DNA of 64,000 nucleotides from Phenylobacterium sp. J426 (GTDB lineage: Bacteria; Pseudomonadota; Alphaproteobacteria; Caulobacterales; Caulobacteraceae): NCBI RefSeq assembly GCF_024699945.1, contig NZ_JAJOMY010000001.1, forward strand, positions 434,001-498,000, given 5' to 3'. Of this stretch, positions 34,981 through 43,998 are shown piece by piece (within the stretch, counting starts at the first letter, position 1; each line of letters begins with the position of its first letter). The position numbers and the translations under genes were made by a program. The notes under the pieces are model-generated. The model made no database searches. It was not told the origin of the DNA and saw only the letters and a program-made list of their open reading frames with translations.

Positions 34981-35838
34981 TCAAAACCACGCCCGGACCC
35001 CCACGACGACGGACAGGTTGCTCGCGGGCTCGCCCTCGGCGCGCGCCATTCTCTTTGTGCTGCCGTAGGCTTGTCGCCAGGAGACGCCGGCGTACGGAGC
35101 CAGCTCACGGCGCAGCTCGTAGCGAAGGCGGGCGCCGATCTCTGTGTCGTTGAGGCCCTTGCCGACGCCGAAGCTCCGATCAGCCCGGAGTGCGGCGTTC
35201 GCTTCAATGCGGGGCTGCAGGATCAGGCGCTGGCTCAGCAACACGTCATAGGAGGCGGTCACCCTTGCGGAGACCTTGCCATCCTGACCGACGAACAAGG
35301 CGGGCTCGAGTTCGTAGCGGTAGGGCGCCAGTCCTTGCACGCCGATGACGCCGTAGACGCGGGACCGGTCTGGACCTGGCCCCGAGCGTCGCGCGTATCG
35401 CACGCCGGCTTGGAAATCGAAGAACGGGGCGATGAGCTGACCGTAGAGCAACTGGGCCTCTTGCTCGCTGTCAGCCCGTTTGGACGTGCTCTGCGCGCCC
35501 TCGCTCTTGACCCACAGGCGCTTCACGTCGCCCCCATACCAGCCGAAGACGTCCCAGCGGATAACGCCCGGGTCGTCGCTCTCTCGGTACTCTAGGAGGT
35601 CGGCGAGGAAGTATCCGTAGTTGGCGCTATCGGCCGTGGGCTGTGGCCATCCCTCGCGCTCAGCGAGATTGGGCAGCGTCTCGGGACCTCGATCCGAAGC
35701 GGCGGGCGCCGCACGATTGGCGGCAGGCGACATAGCCATTCCGGAGGGCATGCCGGCGCCGGGCAAAGGGGGCGCCTCCTGCGCGTGAACAACGGCAGGG
35801 GCTGCCAGGAAGGCGATGGCAAGAGCGGCCGAGCGCAT
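34981..35838 (-). CDS. copB: Copper resistance protein B (outer membrane), copy 2
   Basis: A 285-residue CopB with signal peptide (residues 1-19), a short Met-containing linker, and the beta-barrel domain ending GVRAWF. Segments such as YGGDVKRLWVKSEGEGA-like (here DVKRLWVKSEGAQS) and RRELAPYAGVSWRQAYG are family marks. It lacks the DPHAGH repeats of copy 1, so its metal-binding part is much smaller. SD TAGGAGA before ATG; 9 nt downstream of the copA copy 2 stop. Encoded with copA copy 2 in one operon. Confidence 0.9.
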   Translation of the reverse strand: MRSAALAIAFLAAPAVVHAQEAPPLPGAGMPSGMAMSPAANRAAPAASDRGPETLPNLAEREGWPQPTADSANYGYFLADLLEYRESDDPGVIRWDVFGWYGGDVKRLWVKSEGAQSTSKRADSEQEAQLLYGQLIAPFFDFQAGVRYARRSGPGPDRSRVYGVIGVQGLAPYRYELEPALFVGQDGKVSARVTASYDVLLSQRLILQPRIEANAALRADRSFGVGKGLNDTEIGARLRYELRRELAPYAGVSWRQAYGSTKRMARAEGEPASNLSVVVGVRAWF

Positions 35839-35847
35839 CGGGATCTC

Positions 35848-37776
35848 CTACTGAGGGGGCGAAGAGACTTCGATGACGCGGAACATCCCCATCTCCATGT
35901 GCAGCAGGAGGTGGCAATGCATGGCCCATTGGCCGGGCGCGTCGGCGGTGATGGCGACGGTCAGGCGCTCGGCCGGCTTGACGCTGACGGTGTGCTTGCG
36001 AGGTTGATGGGCTCCCGCACCGTTCTCCAGCTCCATCCACATGCCGTGCAGGTGGATGGGGTGCTCCATCATGGTGTCATTGACCAGCACCAGGCGCAGG
36101 CGCTCGCCGTAGGCAAAGGGGATGGGCGCGCGGGCCTCCGAGTACTTCTTTCCATCAAAGGACCACATGTAGCGTTCCATGTTGCCTGTGATGTGCAGCT
36201 CGATCTCGCGTGTGGGCGTGCGCTGGTCCTCCTGCGGCGTCACGCTTCGCAGGTCGGCGTAGACCAGCACCCGCGCCGCGGGATCGTCGAAGCCGGAGCC
36301 CGGTTCGTGGAGGCGGCTGCGCGCCACCATCGCTACGGATGAGTTCCCGACGCCATGCGTGTCGGGCCCATGGATGAACGTGGGCGCCGCGCCTGGCTTG
36401 GCGGCGAGCGGCGTTCCCATGCTAGCCATGGCGCTGGAGGCCCCGTTCGCCGCCACCGCGCCATGGGCGTGGGCGCTCGTGACCTGAGACTCGACCGCCG
36501 CACGATTACGTTCCACGGCGGCTATGTCGCCCGCCGCGTGCCCAGCTATGCCCATGACGGGAGCCTTGGGGGACGCCGTCGCATTGGACATGCCGGGCAT
36601 GCCCGCCATGTCGCCGGACATCTCCATTCCCGACATGTCCATGCCCATGTCGGCCATGGTGCGCAGCGGCCTCTTGCGACGGGGTGGGATGGGCGCTGTC
36701 ATTCCGGCGCGCGGCGCGAGCGTGCCGCGCGCAAAGCCACTGCGGTCCATCGCCTCTGCGAACAGGGTGTAGGCCTGGTCATCAGGCGTGACGATGACAT
36801 CGAAAGTCTCGCCCGGCCCTATCCGGAACTCGTCCACGTCGACGGGCTGGACATTCTGCCCGTCCGCCTGGACCACAGTCATCTTCAGGCCCGGGATGCG
36901 GATGTCGAAATAAGTCATGGCGCCGGCAGCGATGAACCGAAGCCGCACGCGCTCGCCGCGGGTGAATAGGCCAGTCCAGTTCGCGTTCGCTGTCAGGCCA
37001 TTGACGAGATAGGTGTAGGTGTAGCCGGTGACATCGGCGAAGTCTGTCGGGTCCATGCGCATCTTGGTCCAACTCAATCTCTCCCTAAGGGTCGCTGGCC
37101 AACCATCGCGCGCGGCATCCCGAAACAGGTCCGCGACCGTCCGCTTTTGGTAGTTGTAGTACCCCGCCTGCTTCTTGAGGTTCTTGATGATTTGCTCCGG
37201 CGGCTCGAAGCTCCAGTCCGACAGCATCACGACATAGTCGCGCTCGTAGGCGAACGGCTCAGGGGCGGCAGGGTCGATGATGAACGGGGCGTAGACGCCC
37301 AGCAATTCCTGTCCCCCGGAATGGCTGTGGCACCAGTAGGTGCCGCTTTGCAGCAGCGGGAAGCGATAGGTGAAGGTTTCGCCCGGCGCGATGCCACCGA
37401 AACTCACACCGGGGACGCCATCCATCGCGGGCGGCAGGATGATCCCATGCCAATGGATGGACGCAATTTCCTCGAGTCGGTTTGTGACCCGCAGGACGGC
37501 TTCCTCACCCTCCCGAAAACGCAGCAGCGGGCCTGGGATCGTCTGGTTGATGGCCATGGCGCGGCCGGGGCGATCTCCGACCATCAGCTGGAAGTGACCG
37601 ATCTCAAGGTCTAGAGCGCGCTGGCCCCTCGTTCCCGCGACAGGAGCGAGCGCCGCCTGGACGACGCTGGTCCGAGCGTAGGCCGGCGCCGCACGTGCAA
37701 GTGCGGCGGAGAGCCCCAGACCCCCGCCGGCCGCCAGCACAGCGCGGCGACTGATGAGTTCACGCGAACCGAACAT
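35848..37776 (-). CDS. copA: Periplasmic multicopper oxidase CopA, copy 2
   Basis: A 642-residue multicopper oxidase with twin-arginine signal (LISRRAVLAAGG, residues 7-18) and copper ligands HWHGIILPP, YWCHSHSGGQ, HPIHLHGMW and HCHLLLHMEMGMF. The Met-rich insert (about residues 380-400) has MGMDMSGMEMSGDMAGMPGM. It oxidises Cu(I) in the periplasm. The second copper motif has WCHSH where copy 1 has WYHSH. Unlike copy 1 it lacks a CueR-type promoter and instead has a TGTAA-N17-CGTC element 32 nt upstream, so the two copies answer to different regulators. Confidence 0.93.
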   Translation of the reverse strand: MFGSRELISRRAVLAAGGGLGLSAALARAAPAYARTSVVQAALAPVAGTRGQRALDLEIGHFQLMVGDRPGRAMAINQTIPGPLLRFREGEEAVLRVTNRLEEIASIHWHGIILPPAMDGVPGVSFGGIAPGETFTYRFPLLQSGTYWCHSHSGGQELLGVYAPFIIDPAAPEPFAYERDYVVMLSDWSFEPPEQIIKNLKKQAGYYNYQKRTVADLFRDAARDGWPATLRERLSWTKMRMDPTDFADVTGYTYTYLVNGLTANANWTGLFTRGERVRLRFIAAGAMTYFDIRIPGLKMTVVQADGQNVQPVDVDEFRIGPGETFDVIVTPDDQAYTLFAEAMDRSGFARGTLAPRAGMTAPIPPRRKRPLRTMADMGMDMSGMEMSGDMAGMPGMSNATASPKAPVMGIAGHAAGDIAAVERNRAAVESQVTSAHAHGAVAANGASSAMASMGTPLAAKPGAAPTFIHGPDTHGVGNSSVAMVARSRLHEPGSGFDDPAARVLVYADLRSVTPQEDQRTPTREIELHITGNMERYMWSFDGKKYSEARAPIPFAYGERLRLVLVNDTMMEHPIHLHGMWMELENGAGAHQPRKHTVSVKPAERLTVAITADAPGQWAMHCHLLLHMEMGMFRVIEVSSPPQ

Positions 37777-37807
37777 AGCCCCTCCTCGCCGCTCCCGGCG
37801 CTGATCA

Positions 37808-37833
37808 GACGCGGCGGCGCGCGTTACGTTACA
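37808..37833 (-). promoter_or_regulatory. TGTAA-N17-CGTC element upstream of copAB copy 2
   Basis: Minus strand: TGTAA at 37833-37829, CGTC at 37811-37808, 17 nt between. The CGTC box is 32 nt before the copA start, a normal promoter-to-start distance. Confidence 0.7.
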
Positions 37834-38033
37834 AGCCTACGGGCTATCGGCGTCGCCGCTCCTCGAGGGCGCGACCGCGCGATCAGAACGACGGACAACG
37901 GACTGTTCGCCAACCTGTCCGCTACAACGGCCCGATGGAGATCGAGACGGCCACTGCCGTCACAGGGCCACCGCGCCGTCTACGGACTCAAATTGTGACC
38001 GGTGAAAGCCCTCTCTTACTTGAGTTCCAGCAT

Positions 38034-38249
38034 CTATTCCTCGGTATCGCTCACGCGCATCTCCGCGCGCTCGCCATGCTGGCGGAGCACATCGACCATC
38101 CTTTGGGCCTGATCGACAGCGACCGCCTTGCACCAGCATGGCGTCATCATCTGGTGATCGCGCCGAACCGCCCAGCCGTAGGCTTCCTTGACCACTTCAA
38201 AGGTAATCGGTCCGCGATCCCGGCCGCTCGTCGTGTCAGGTTCCGCCAT
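38034..38249 (-). CDS. Small protein of unknown function
   Basis: A 71-residue protein, probably cytosolic: ITFEVVKEAYGWAVRRD, then HQMMTPCWCKAVAVDQAQRMVDVLRQHGERAEM. It has a CWC motif and an alternating strand-helix pattern reminiscent of DUF2188-like small proteins, though the match is loose. A strong SD (GAGGGAGG, 6 nt spacing) and a TGTAA-N17-CGTC promoter element 60 nt upstream support it as real. It shares its promoter region with the divergent sigma factor gene. Confidence 0.55.
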   Translation of the reverse strand: MAEPDTTSGRDRGPITFEVVKEAYGWAVRRDHQMMTPCWCKAVAVDQAQRMVDVLRQHGERAEMRVSDTEE

Positions 38250-38307
38250 GGCTGGCCTCCCTCAATGGCTGCGTTCGCGACCAGTGATGACGCGGACGCA
38301 TTCTTAT

Positions 38308-38333
38308 GACGCGAGAGCCTGGCGCGCCTTACA
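38308..38333 (-). promoter_or_regulatory. TGTAA-N17-CGTC element upstream of the small CWC protein
   Basis: Minus strand: TGTAA at 38333-38329, CGTC at 38311-38308. Back to back with the plus-strand element at 38374-38399. Confidence 0.65.
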
Positions 38334-38373
38334 GCGCGCGGCACGATTGCCCGTTATCTCGGCTCTGGCGGGA

Positions 38374-38399
38374 TGTAACAATGAGGGCGATCAAGCGTC
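38374..38399 (+). promoter_or_regulatory. TGTAA-N17-CGTC element upstream of the CorE-like sigma gene
   Basis: TGTAA at 38374-38378, 17 nt, CGTC at 38396-38399, 134 nt upstream of the sigma factor's ATG. Points to autoregulation of that sigma factor. Confidence 0.7.
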
Positions 38400-38532
38400 T
38401 TCGAGAGCGCGTCCTGGCTGCAGGAGTCGCTCACTGTCCGGAGCGTTAGCGTCCTTCAGCTAGTCGCTATTCGCGTCGCCAGGCCTGAGCCATGTCAAGG
38501 CGAGGCAAAACAGGAGCAATCAGGAACCTGCC

Positions 38533-39186
38533 ATGAGCTCCCGTCCCGATCATTCTCCCGCCGCCGAATCCGACCCCGATGAGAACCTGTCAGCGGTGAC
38601 GGCTGCTGACGCGGCCGTCCGGCGCGAGCTCGTCGAGTGTCATCGCGATTTTCTGACCTTCCTGCGTCGCCGGCTGGGGAACCCACATGACGCGGAGGAC
38701 GTGCTGCAGGAGTTCATCGCCCGCGCGTTGGATCGCTCCAAGCACCTCCGGGACGTGCAGTCCGTTCGTGGCTGGCTCAGCCGGGTTCTGGCGACGACGC
38801 TGGTCGATCACTACCGGCGCGCGGCCCGTCGAAAAGACTCTCCGCGCGACCCGGCTGACCTTGAGGCGCTCGCCGTCGCGCCGGACCCTGAAATCGAAGC
38901 GGCCGTCTGCTTCTGTCTCTATCGTCTGCTCCCGACCCTAAAGCCCGAATACAGCGAACTGATCTGGCGGGTCGATCTACTCGACGAGCCCCGCGACCGG
39001 GTCGCCGCGTCGCTTGGGCTGACGCTCAACAACGTCAACGTGCGTCTCCACCGCGGGCGTAGGGCGCTGCGGGCGAGGCTCGAGGAGATCTGCCTGACCT
39101 GTCCACAACACGGATTCCTCGATTGCCGGTGCGATGAGGGTGAGCGGATCCGTCTGATCCGCGCGCGGCAGGCGGCCGCGGGCTAA
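38533..39186 (+). CDS. ECF sigma factor with Cys-rich C-terminus (CorE-like)
   Basis: A 217-residue ECF sigma factor: region 2 has RLGNPHDAEDVLQEFIARAL and WLSRVLATTLVDHYRRAARR, region 4 has RDRVAASLGLTLNNVNVRLHRGRRALRARL. After region 4 comes CLTCPQHGFLDCRCDEG, a CxxCxxHGxxDCxC cluster. CorE-type (ECF44) sigma factors have such a C-terminal Cys-rich domain through which copper controls activity without an anti-sigma factor, and none is encoded next door. It is intact and has a TGTAA-N17-CGTC element upstream, so it is my lead candidate for the regulon described in the findings. Confidence 0.85.
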   Translation: MSSRPDHSPAAESDPDENLSAVTAADAAVRRELVECHRDFLTFLRRRLGNPHDAEDVLQEFIARALDRSKHLRDVQSVRGWLSRVLATTLVDHYRRAARRKDSPRDPADLEALAVAPDPEIEAAVCFCLYRLLPTLKPEYSELIWRVDLLDEPRDRVAASLGLTLNNVNVRLHRGRRALRARLEEICLTCPQHGFLDCRCDEGERIRLIRARQAAAG

Positions 39187-39315
39187 GCCGCAGGCACGGG
39201 CCACGACATAAGGGACGATGTTCTGTCAATGCGGCGCGCTCACCAAGCAGATGGCTTCCTAGCGGCTACGATCTTCTCCGCTCCAGTAGGAATCTAAGGG
39301 GGTCGTTTCTTGGAT

Positions 39316-40965
39316 TCAGCGCCCACCGCTCGAGCTAGCCAGGGCCTGCTGGGCGTCGCCCTGGATAACCGCTAGGTGATGCGGATCGACGAAACTCTCC
39401 GCATAAATCTTGTTGAGGGGCTCGGTCCCTGACGGGCGGGCGGCGAACCACCCGCTCTTGGCCTTAACCTTCACGCCGCCGAACGGCTCGCCGCGGGGGC
39501 TGGCGATCTCTACCGACAACACGGGCTCGCCGCCAAGCTCAGCAAGTTGCAGATCCTGCGGTCTGAGGCCCCGCAGCCAGGCTTTTTGCTGCGGTGTGGC
39601 TGGGGCATCTAGACGTTCATAGTAGGAGGGCCCGATTGCGTCGGCCACCGACGTGTAGACCATGCTGGGGTCCTGGCCGGTTCGCGCAAGGATTTCAGCG
39701 GCCAGAAGCCCGAGGCTGAAACCGTCCTTCTCCGTTGTCCAAAGCGACCCGTCGAGCCTTCGGAACACCGCGCCCGCACTCTCCTCGCCCGCGAAGCCCA
39801 GGGCGCCGTCGGAAAGTCCATCGACGAACCAGCGAAATCCCACCGGCGTCTCAACCAGCGGCCGCCGGAGTCTGGCGGCAAGCCTGTCGATGAGGGCGCT
39901 TGTGACCATGGTCTTGCCGATCGCTAGCCCCCCAGGCCAAGTGGGACGGTGTTTAAACAGGTAGGCGACCGCTGCGGCCAGGTAACGGTTCGGCTCCATC
40001 AGACCACCCGAAGGCGTCACCACACCGTGCCGGTCGGCGTCCGGGTCGTTGCCGAAGGCAATGTCGAAGCGCGCCCGCAGGTCGACCAGCCGGGCCATCG
40101 CATAGGGCGAGGAGCAATCCATACGAGTCTCGCCGTCATGGTCAGCGGTCATGAAGGCGAACCGCGGATCCACGACTTCGCTGACGACGGAGCCCTGCAG
40201 CCCGTAAGTCTCCAGGACCAGAGGCCAGTACTCGGCGCTGGCCCCGCCCAAGGGATCGATCCCAATACGCACCCCAGCGGCGCGGATCGCTCCAAGGTCC
40301 ACCACCTGAGGCAACTCGGCGATGAAGGCAGTCCGATAGTCGTAATGCGCCGCACGCGAAGACCGAGCCGCGCGGGCATAAGGAACGCGCGGAACGTCGC
40401 GCAACGCCGTAGGAAGGGCAGCGTTGGCGAGCCGCTCGATCGCTTCGGTGATCCGGGGTTCGGCTGGCCCGCCGTGCGGCGGATTGTACTTCAAGCCGCC
40501 ATCCTGGGGCGGATTGTGAGACGGCGTGAGAATGATCCCGTCCGCCAGCCCTGAGGTGCGCCCCCTATTGTAGTTCAGGATGGCGTGCGACACCGCAGGC
40601 GTCGGCGTGTAGCCGTCCCGGGTGTCGAGCATCACCGTAACGCCGGCGGCGACGAAGACCTCAACGGCCGTCCTGAGCGCGGGCTTCGAGAGCGCGTGGG
40701 TGTCGCCGGCCAGGAACAGCGGTCCATGGACGCTCGCAGCTTTGCGGTGACGACAGACGGCGGCGCAGATCGCCACGACATGCGCCTCATTGAAGGTCCC
40801 CGCGAGCGCCGAGCCGCGATGGCCGGAGGTCCCGAAGGCGACGCCTTGGGACGGATCTGTCGGGTCGGGGCGGACCGCCGTGTAGGCGTCGATGAGCTTG
40901 GAGACATCGATCAGATCCGCCTTCGCGACGGGGCGTCCTGCCCGGGAATCCACGCTACGGGTCAA
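39316..40965 (-). CDS. pgm: Phosphoglucomutase (alpha-D-glucose-specific)
   Basis: A 549-residue phosphohexomutase: VAFGTSGHRGS near the N-terminus, ILTPSHNPPQDGGLKYNPP (phosphoserine loop), FGNDPDADRHGV (metal-binding DxDxD) and FAGEESAGAVF (sugar-binding). It interconverts glucose-1-phosphate and glucose-6-phosphate, which feeds UDP-glucose for glucan synthesis. The start is a TTG at 40965 overlapping the ndvB stop (TTGA), or a GTG at 40953. Translational coupling ties it to the glucan synthase. Confidence 0.9.
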   Translation of the reverse strand: MTRSVDSRAGRPVAKADLIDVSKLIDAYTAVRPDPTDPSQGVAFGTSGHRGSALAGTFNEAHVVAICAAVCRHRKAASVHGPLFLAGDTHALSKPALRTAVEVFVAAGVTVMLDTRDGYTPTPAVSHAILNYNRGRTSGLADGIILTPSHNPPQDGGLKYNPPHGGPAEPRITEAIERLANAALPTALRDVPRVPYARAARSSRAAHYDYRTAFIAELPQVVDLGAIRAAGVRIGIDPLGGASAEYWPLVLETYGLQGSVVSEVVDPRFAFMTADHDGETRMDCSSPYAMARLVDLRARFDIAFGNDPDADRHGVVTPSGGLMEPNRYLAAAVAYLFKHRPTWPGGLAIGKTMVTSALIDRLAARLRRPLVETPVGFRWFVDGLSDGALGFAGEESAGAVFRRLDGSLWTTEKDGFSLGLLAAEILARTGQDPSMVYTSVADAIGPSYYERLDAPATPQQKAWLRGLRPQDLQLAELGGEPVLSVEIASPRGEPFGGVKVKAKSGWFAARPSGTEPLNKIYAESFVDPHHLAVIQGDAQQALASSSGGR

Positions 40966-41408
40966 GCCGCACCAGCCTTCGGGTCAACGGCGCCCAGCCG
41001 GACGCGCAGACGCCGGACGCCGTCCGCTGAGCTGAGGGGTATGCGCAACGGTCGCTCGCGCAGCCGAACGCCGTCCAGTACGGCTTCGGCGACGCCCCGG
41101 CAGACGCCGTCGGGGTTCTCCACCTCTATCTCGTAACGGGCGGCGCCAAACCGGTAGACGAGCTTGAAGCCTGGCCAGTGTCGCGGAATGCACGGATCGA
41201 GCAGCAGGGCGTCGCCATGGCGCCGCAGGCCGAGAAGCGACTCTAGTCCCGCGCGGTACATCCAGCCGGCGGCGCCTGTATACCAGGTCCAACCGCCCCG
41301 CCCGAGGTGTGCCGGGTGCGAATAGATGTCGGCAGCGACCACGTAGGGCTCAACCTTGTACCGCTGGGCCTCAGATGGCGTGCGGCTATGATTGATCGGA
41401 TTGAGCAT
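40962..41408 (-). CDS. NdvB segment 5: GH94-like C-terminus
   Basis: About 148 residues from MLNPINHSRTPSEAQRYKVEPYVVAADIYS through GGWTWYTGAAGWMYRAGLESLLGLRRHG to a beta-sandwich end. These are the C-terminal marks of GH94 proteins. The frame begins after the slip at 41438-41443; five Cs give VGDGDRTASLLAMLNPINHS across the junction. Its stop overlaps the pgm start. Confidence 0.8.
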   Translation of the reverse strand: MLNPINHSRTPSEAQRYKVEPYVVAADIYSHPAHLGRGGWTWYTGAAGWMYRAGLESLLGLRRHGDALLLDPCIPRHWPGFKLVYRFGAARYEIEVENPDGVCRGVAEAVLDGVRLRERPLRIPLSSADGVRRLRVRLGAVDPKAGAA

Positions 41409-41430
41409 GGCGAGCAGGCTTGCGGTCCTG

Positions 41431-43998
41431 TCACCGTCCCCCCACCGCTGCGAAGGCCATCGCCGTCCAGACCGCGGCGTGAGTGTATTGGCCGCCGTTC
41501 TCTCGCACGCCGACCGGGTAGCCCTTGATATAACCGGGGTCCTTCGGACCCTTGTCGAAGGGCGGCGTGAACAACAGAGCTAGGCCGGCGTCGGCGTCGA
41601 TCAACTCACGTTCAACCGCGGCCAACGCCTGCCGCGCGCGCTTCGGCTCCGCCGCCCCGGAGAGCACGGCCCACGATTGCGCAATGGCGTCGATGCGGCA
41701 CTCGTCGCTGTTGGGAGAGCCCAGCGGCGAGCCGTCATCGTACCAGCCGCGAAGGTACCAGTCGCCGGCCCACGCGCTCCGCTCGAGCGCGGCCTTTAGG
41801 CCCTCGGCGTGGGCAGCCCAGCGCTCTGCGTGCACCGCCCGCCCCCGAGCCGCCGCCAGCGGCGCGAAATCCGTCAAGGTGCGGTGGAGGAACCAGCCCA
41901 GCCACACGCTCTCACCCCGACCGTGGTGGCCGACCCGGTTCATGCCGTCGTTCCAGTCGCCGCCACCGATCAACGGCGCGCCATGGCCCCCCACCTGCAG
42001 GCTGGCGTCGAGCGCCCGCGCGCAATGTTCGAAGAGGCTGGCGCTCTCGCCGGTTCCGGGATGGAAGAACGCCTCGGTTGCGGTCGGCTCAAGGGCCTGG
42101 CCTTCCAGGAACGGGATCGGCTCGTCGAGCACCGCTCGGTCGCCGGTCGCCGCGACATAGTTCGCGACCGCGTAGGCCAGCCACACCCGATCATCCGAGA
42201 AGCGTGTGCGGACCCCCTGGCCGGAGTGGGGCAGCCACCAATGCTGCACGTCGCCTTCGGGGAATTGGCGCGCCGCTGCCCTGAGCAAGTGCTCGCGTGC
42301 GGTTTCGGGGGACGCATGCACCAGCGCCATGACGTCCTGCAGCTGATCGCGGAAGCCATAGGCGCCGCTCGCCTGATAGAAGCCGGCCCTCGCCCATAAG
42401 CGGGACGCGACGGTCTGGTAGAGCAGCCAGCCATTGAGCATCAGGTCCAGGGCGGGGTCGGGGGTTTGCACCTGTACGCCCCCTAGGAGACGCTCCCAGT
42501 AGGCGTCTACTTCCGCCAGAACTTCATCCAAATCAGCCTGACGGTAACGCGCGATCAGCTCGCGGGCGGAGCCGGCGTCATCGCCCTCCCCGATGAGGAA
42601 GACCAGCTCGCCCGTCTCCCCGGGCGCGAGCGCCAGGGGCGCATCCATGGCCCCACAGGGATCGAGCGCGGCCCCTGTTCGGCCGGAGAGCGCCTCGCCC
42701 GCCAGACCCGCTGGCCGACGCAGGCTGCCGTTGCGACCGATGAATTCCCGCCGATCGCCCGTCCAGCTCGTCTGGCGGCCACAGGCGTCCAGAAACGCCA
42801 CCCGCTCCCCAAAGCTGGGATCCCAGCGGTTCTGGGCCATCAGGGCCCCGCTCGCTTCATCGACGTGCGTGACCGTGAGGGGCGCTATCGCGCCCCGGCT
42901 TTTGCCGAGGACCCACTCCACATAGGCGCAGGCCGACAGGCGGCGCGGCCGGTTGGACAGATTGCGGACTTTCAGCCGCAGGATTTTCACCGGGTCGAGC
43001 AGCGGCGTATAGGCGAGGAGCTCCGTCTCGAAGTCGCCGACCGTGGCTTCAAACCGGCTGTAGCCGCGGCCGTGGCGGCAGACATAGGTCGCCTCTGGAT
43101 CCCGCACCGGGTACGCGGTCGGGCTCCAGAGCTCGCCGGTTTCCATGTCGCGCAGGTACAACGCCTCGCCACCGCGATCGGCGACCGGGTCGTTCGACCA
43201 GGGGGTGAGCTGGTGCTCGCGGCTATTGAGGGCCCAGGTGTATCCCGAACCTTCCGCGGAGATCTGGAACCCGAAGCTCGGGTTGGCGACGACGTTGATC
43301 CAGGGCGCTGGCGTGGTCTGGCCAGGGCTGAGGACAACGACATACTCCCGGCCCTCGCGCGCGAAGCCGCCGATCCCGTTGTAGGCCTCCAGGTCTGGGA
43401 CGGGCGATGACCGCAACGGCGTAGCGGGAACCTGCGGCGTCGCCAAAGGCGGCCGCGGCCACTCGCGCCGATCCCGGAGCCGGTCAAGCTGGTCTTCCAG
43501 CCGGCCGTGCTGCGCTGACAACACCACCCTCGCTACCGACAACAGCCGGGCCTGGAGCGCGGGCGAAACGAGGTCGCCGCGCAGCACGTAGACCCCGCCC
43601 GGTAGTGGCTCTTCGTCTGGCGCGCGGCGGGATTGCGTCACGCGCACCAAGGCCTCTAACGCGCCTTGCAGGTCTTGGATGTAGGAGGCCGCGTGGTCAT
43701 TCAGGATCACGACATCCACCGGGAGCCGCTGCAGCTTCCAGTATTCCGCAGCGTGGAGCAGGTCGCGGGCGGTGGCGAGATGTTCGAGGTCGTCTATCCG
43801 CAATAGGATCAGAGGCAGGTCGCCTGATATGCCCAGGACCCAGAGGTCCGGCTGCCCCCCGCGCCCGCCGCTACCACCTCTGACGGGGATCTGAGCGCAG
43901 GCGCCGCGTAAATCAGGTGGCCGGCCAGGCGCTGGAAGTTGTCGGCGTCCCGGTGGGTGACGCCGAGATGGCGCAGCTGCACCTGCGCCCGGGTCCAC
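41431..43998 (-). CDS. NdvB segment 4: GH94-like catalytic domain
   Basis: From about 43858 the frame carries second-sandwich and (alpha/alpha)6 barrel sequence of GH94: SPTAYPVRDPEATYVCRHGRGYSRFE, GFRDQLQDVMAL, WWLPHSGQGVRTRFSDDRVW, GGGDWNDGMNRVGHHGRGESVWLG (DWND with the catalytic Asp), and GQYTHAAVWTAMA. GH94 enzymes phosphorolyse beta-glucosidic links; in NdvB this domain sets the glucan ring size. The first 45 codons are out-of-frame. The frame ends at the C6 run 41438-41443. Confidence 0.82.
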   Translation of the reverse strand: MDPGAGAAAPSRRHPPGRRQLPAPGRPPDLRGACAQIPVRGGSGGRGGQPDLWVLGISGDLPLILLRIDDLEHLATARDLLHAAEYWKLQRLPVDVVILNDHAASYIQDLQGALEALVRVTQSRRAPDEEPLPGGVYVLRGDLVSPALQARLLSVARVVLSAQHGRLEDQLDRLRDRREWPRPPLATPQVPATPLRSSPVPDLEAYNGIGGFAREGREYVVVLSPGQTTPAPWINVVANPSFGFQISAEGSGYTWALNSREHQLTPWSNDPVADRGGEALYLRDMETGELWSPTAYPVRDPEATYVCRHGRGYSRFEATVGDFETELLAYTPLLDPVKILRLKVRNLSNRPRRLSACAYVEWVLGKSRGAIAPLTVTHVDEASGALMAQNRWDPSFGERVAFLDACGRQTSWTGDRREFIGRNGSLRRPAGLAGEALSGRTGAALDPCGAMDAPLALAPGETGELVFLIGEGDDAGSARELIARYRQADLDEVLAEVDAYWERLLGGVQVQTPDPALDLMLNGWLLYQTVASRLWARAGFYQASGAYGFRDQLQDVMALVHASPETAREHLLRAAARQFPEGDVQHWWLPHSGQGVRTRFSDDRVWLAYAVANYVAATGDRAVLDEPIPFLEGQALEPTATEAFFHPGTGESASLFEHCARALDASLQVGGHGAPLIGGGDWNDGMNRVGHHGRGESVWLGWFLHRTLTDFAPLAAARGRAVHAERWAAHAEGLKAALERSAWAGDWYLRGWYDDGSPLGSPNSDECRIDAIAQSWAVLSGAAEPKRARQALAAVERELIDADAGLALLFTPPFDKGPKDPGYIKGYPVGVRENGGQYTHAAVWTAMAFAAVGGR

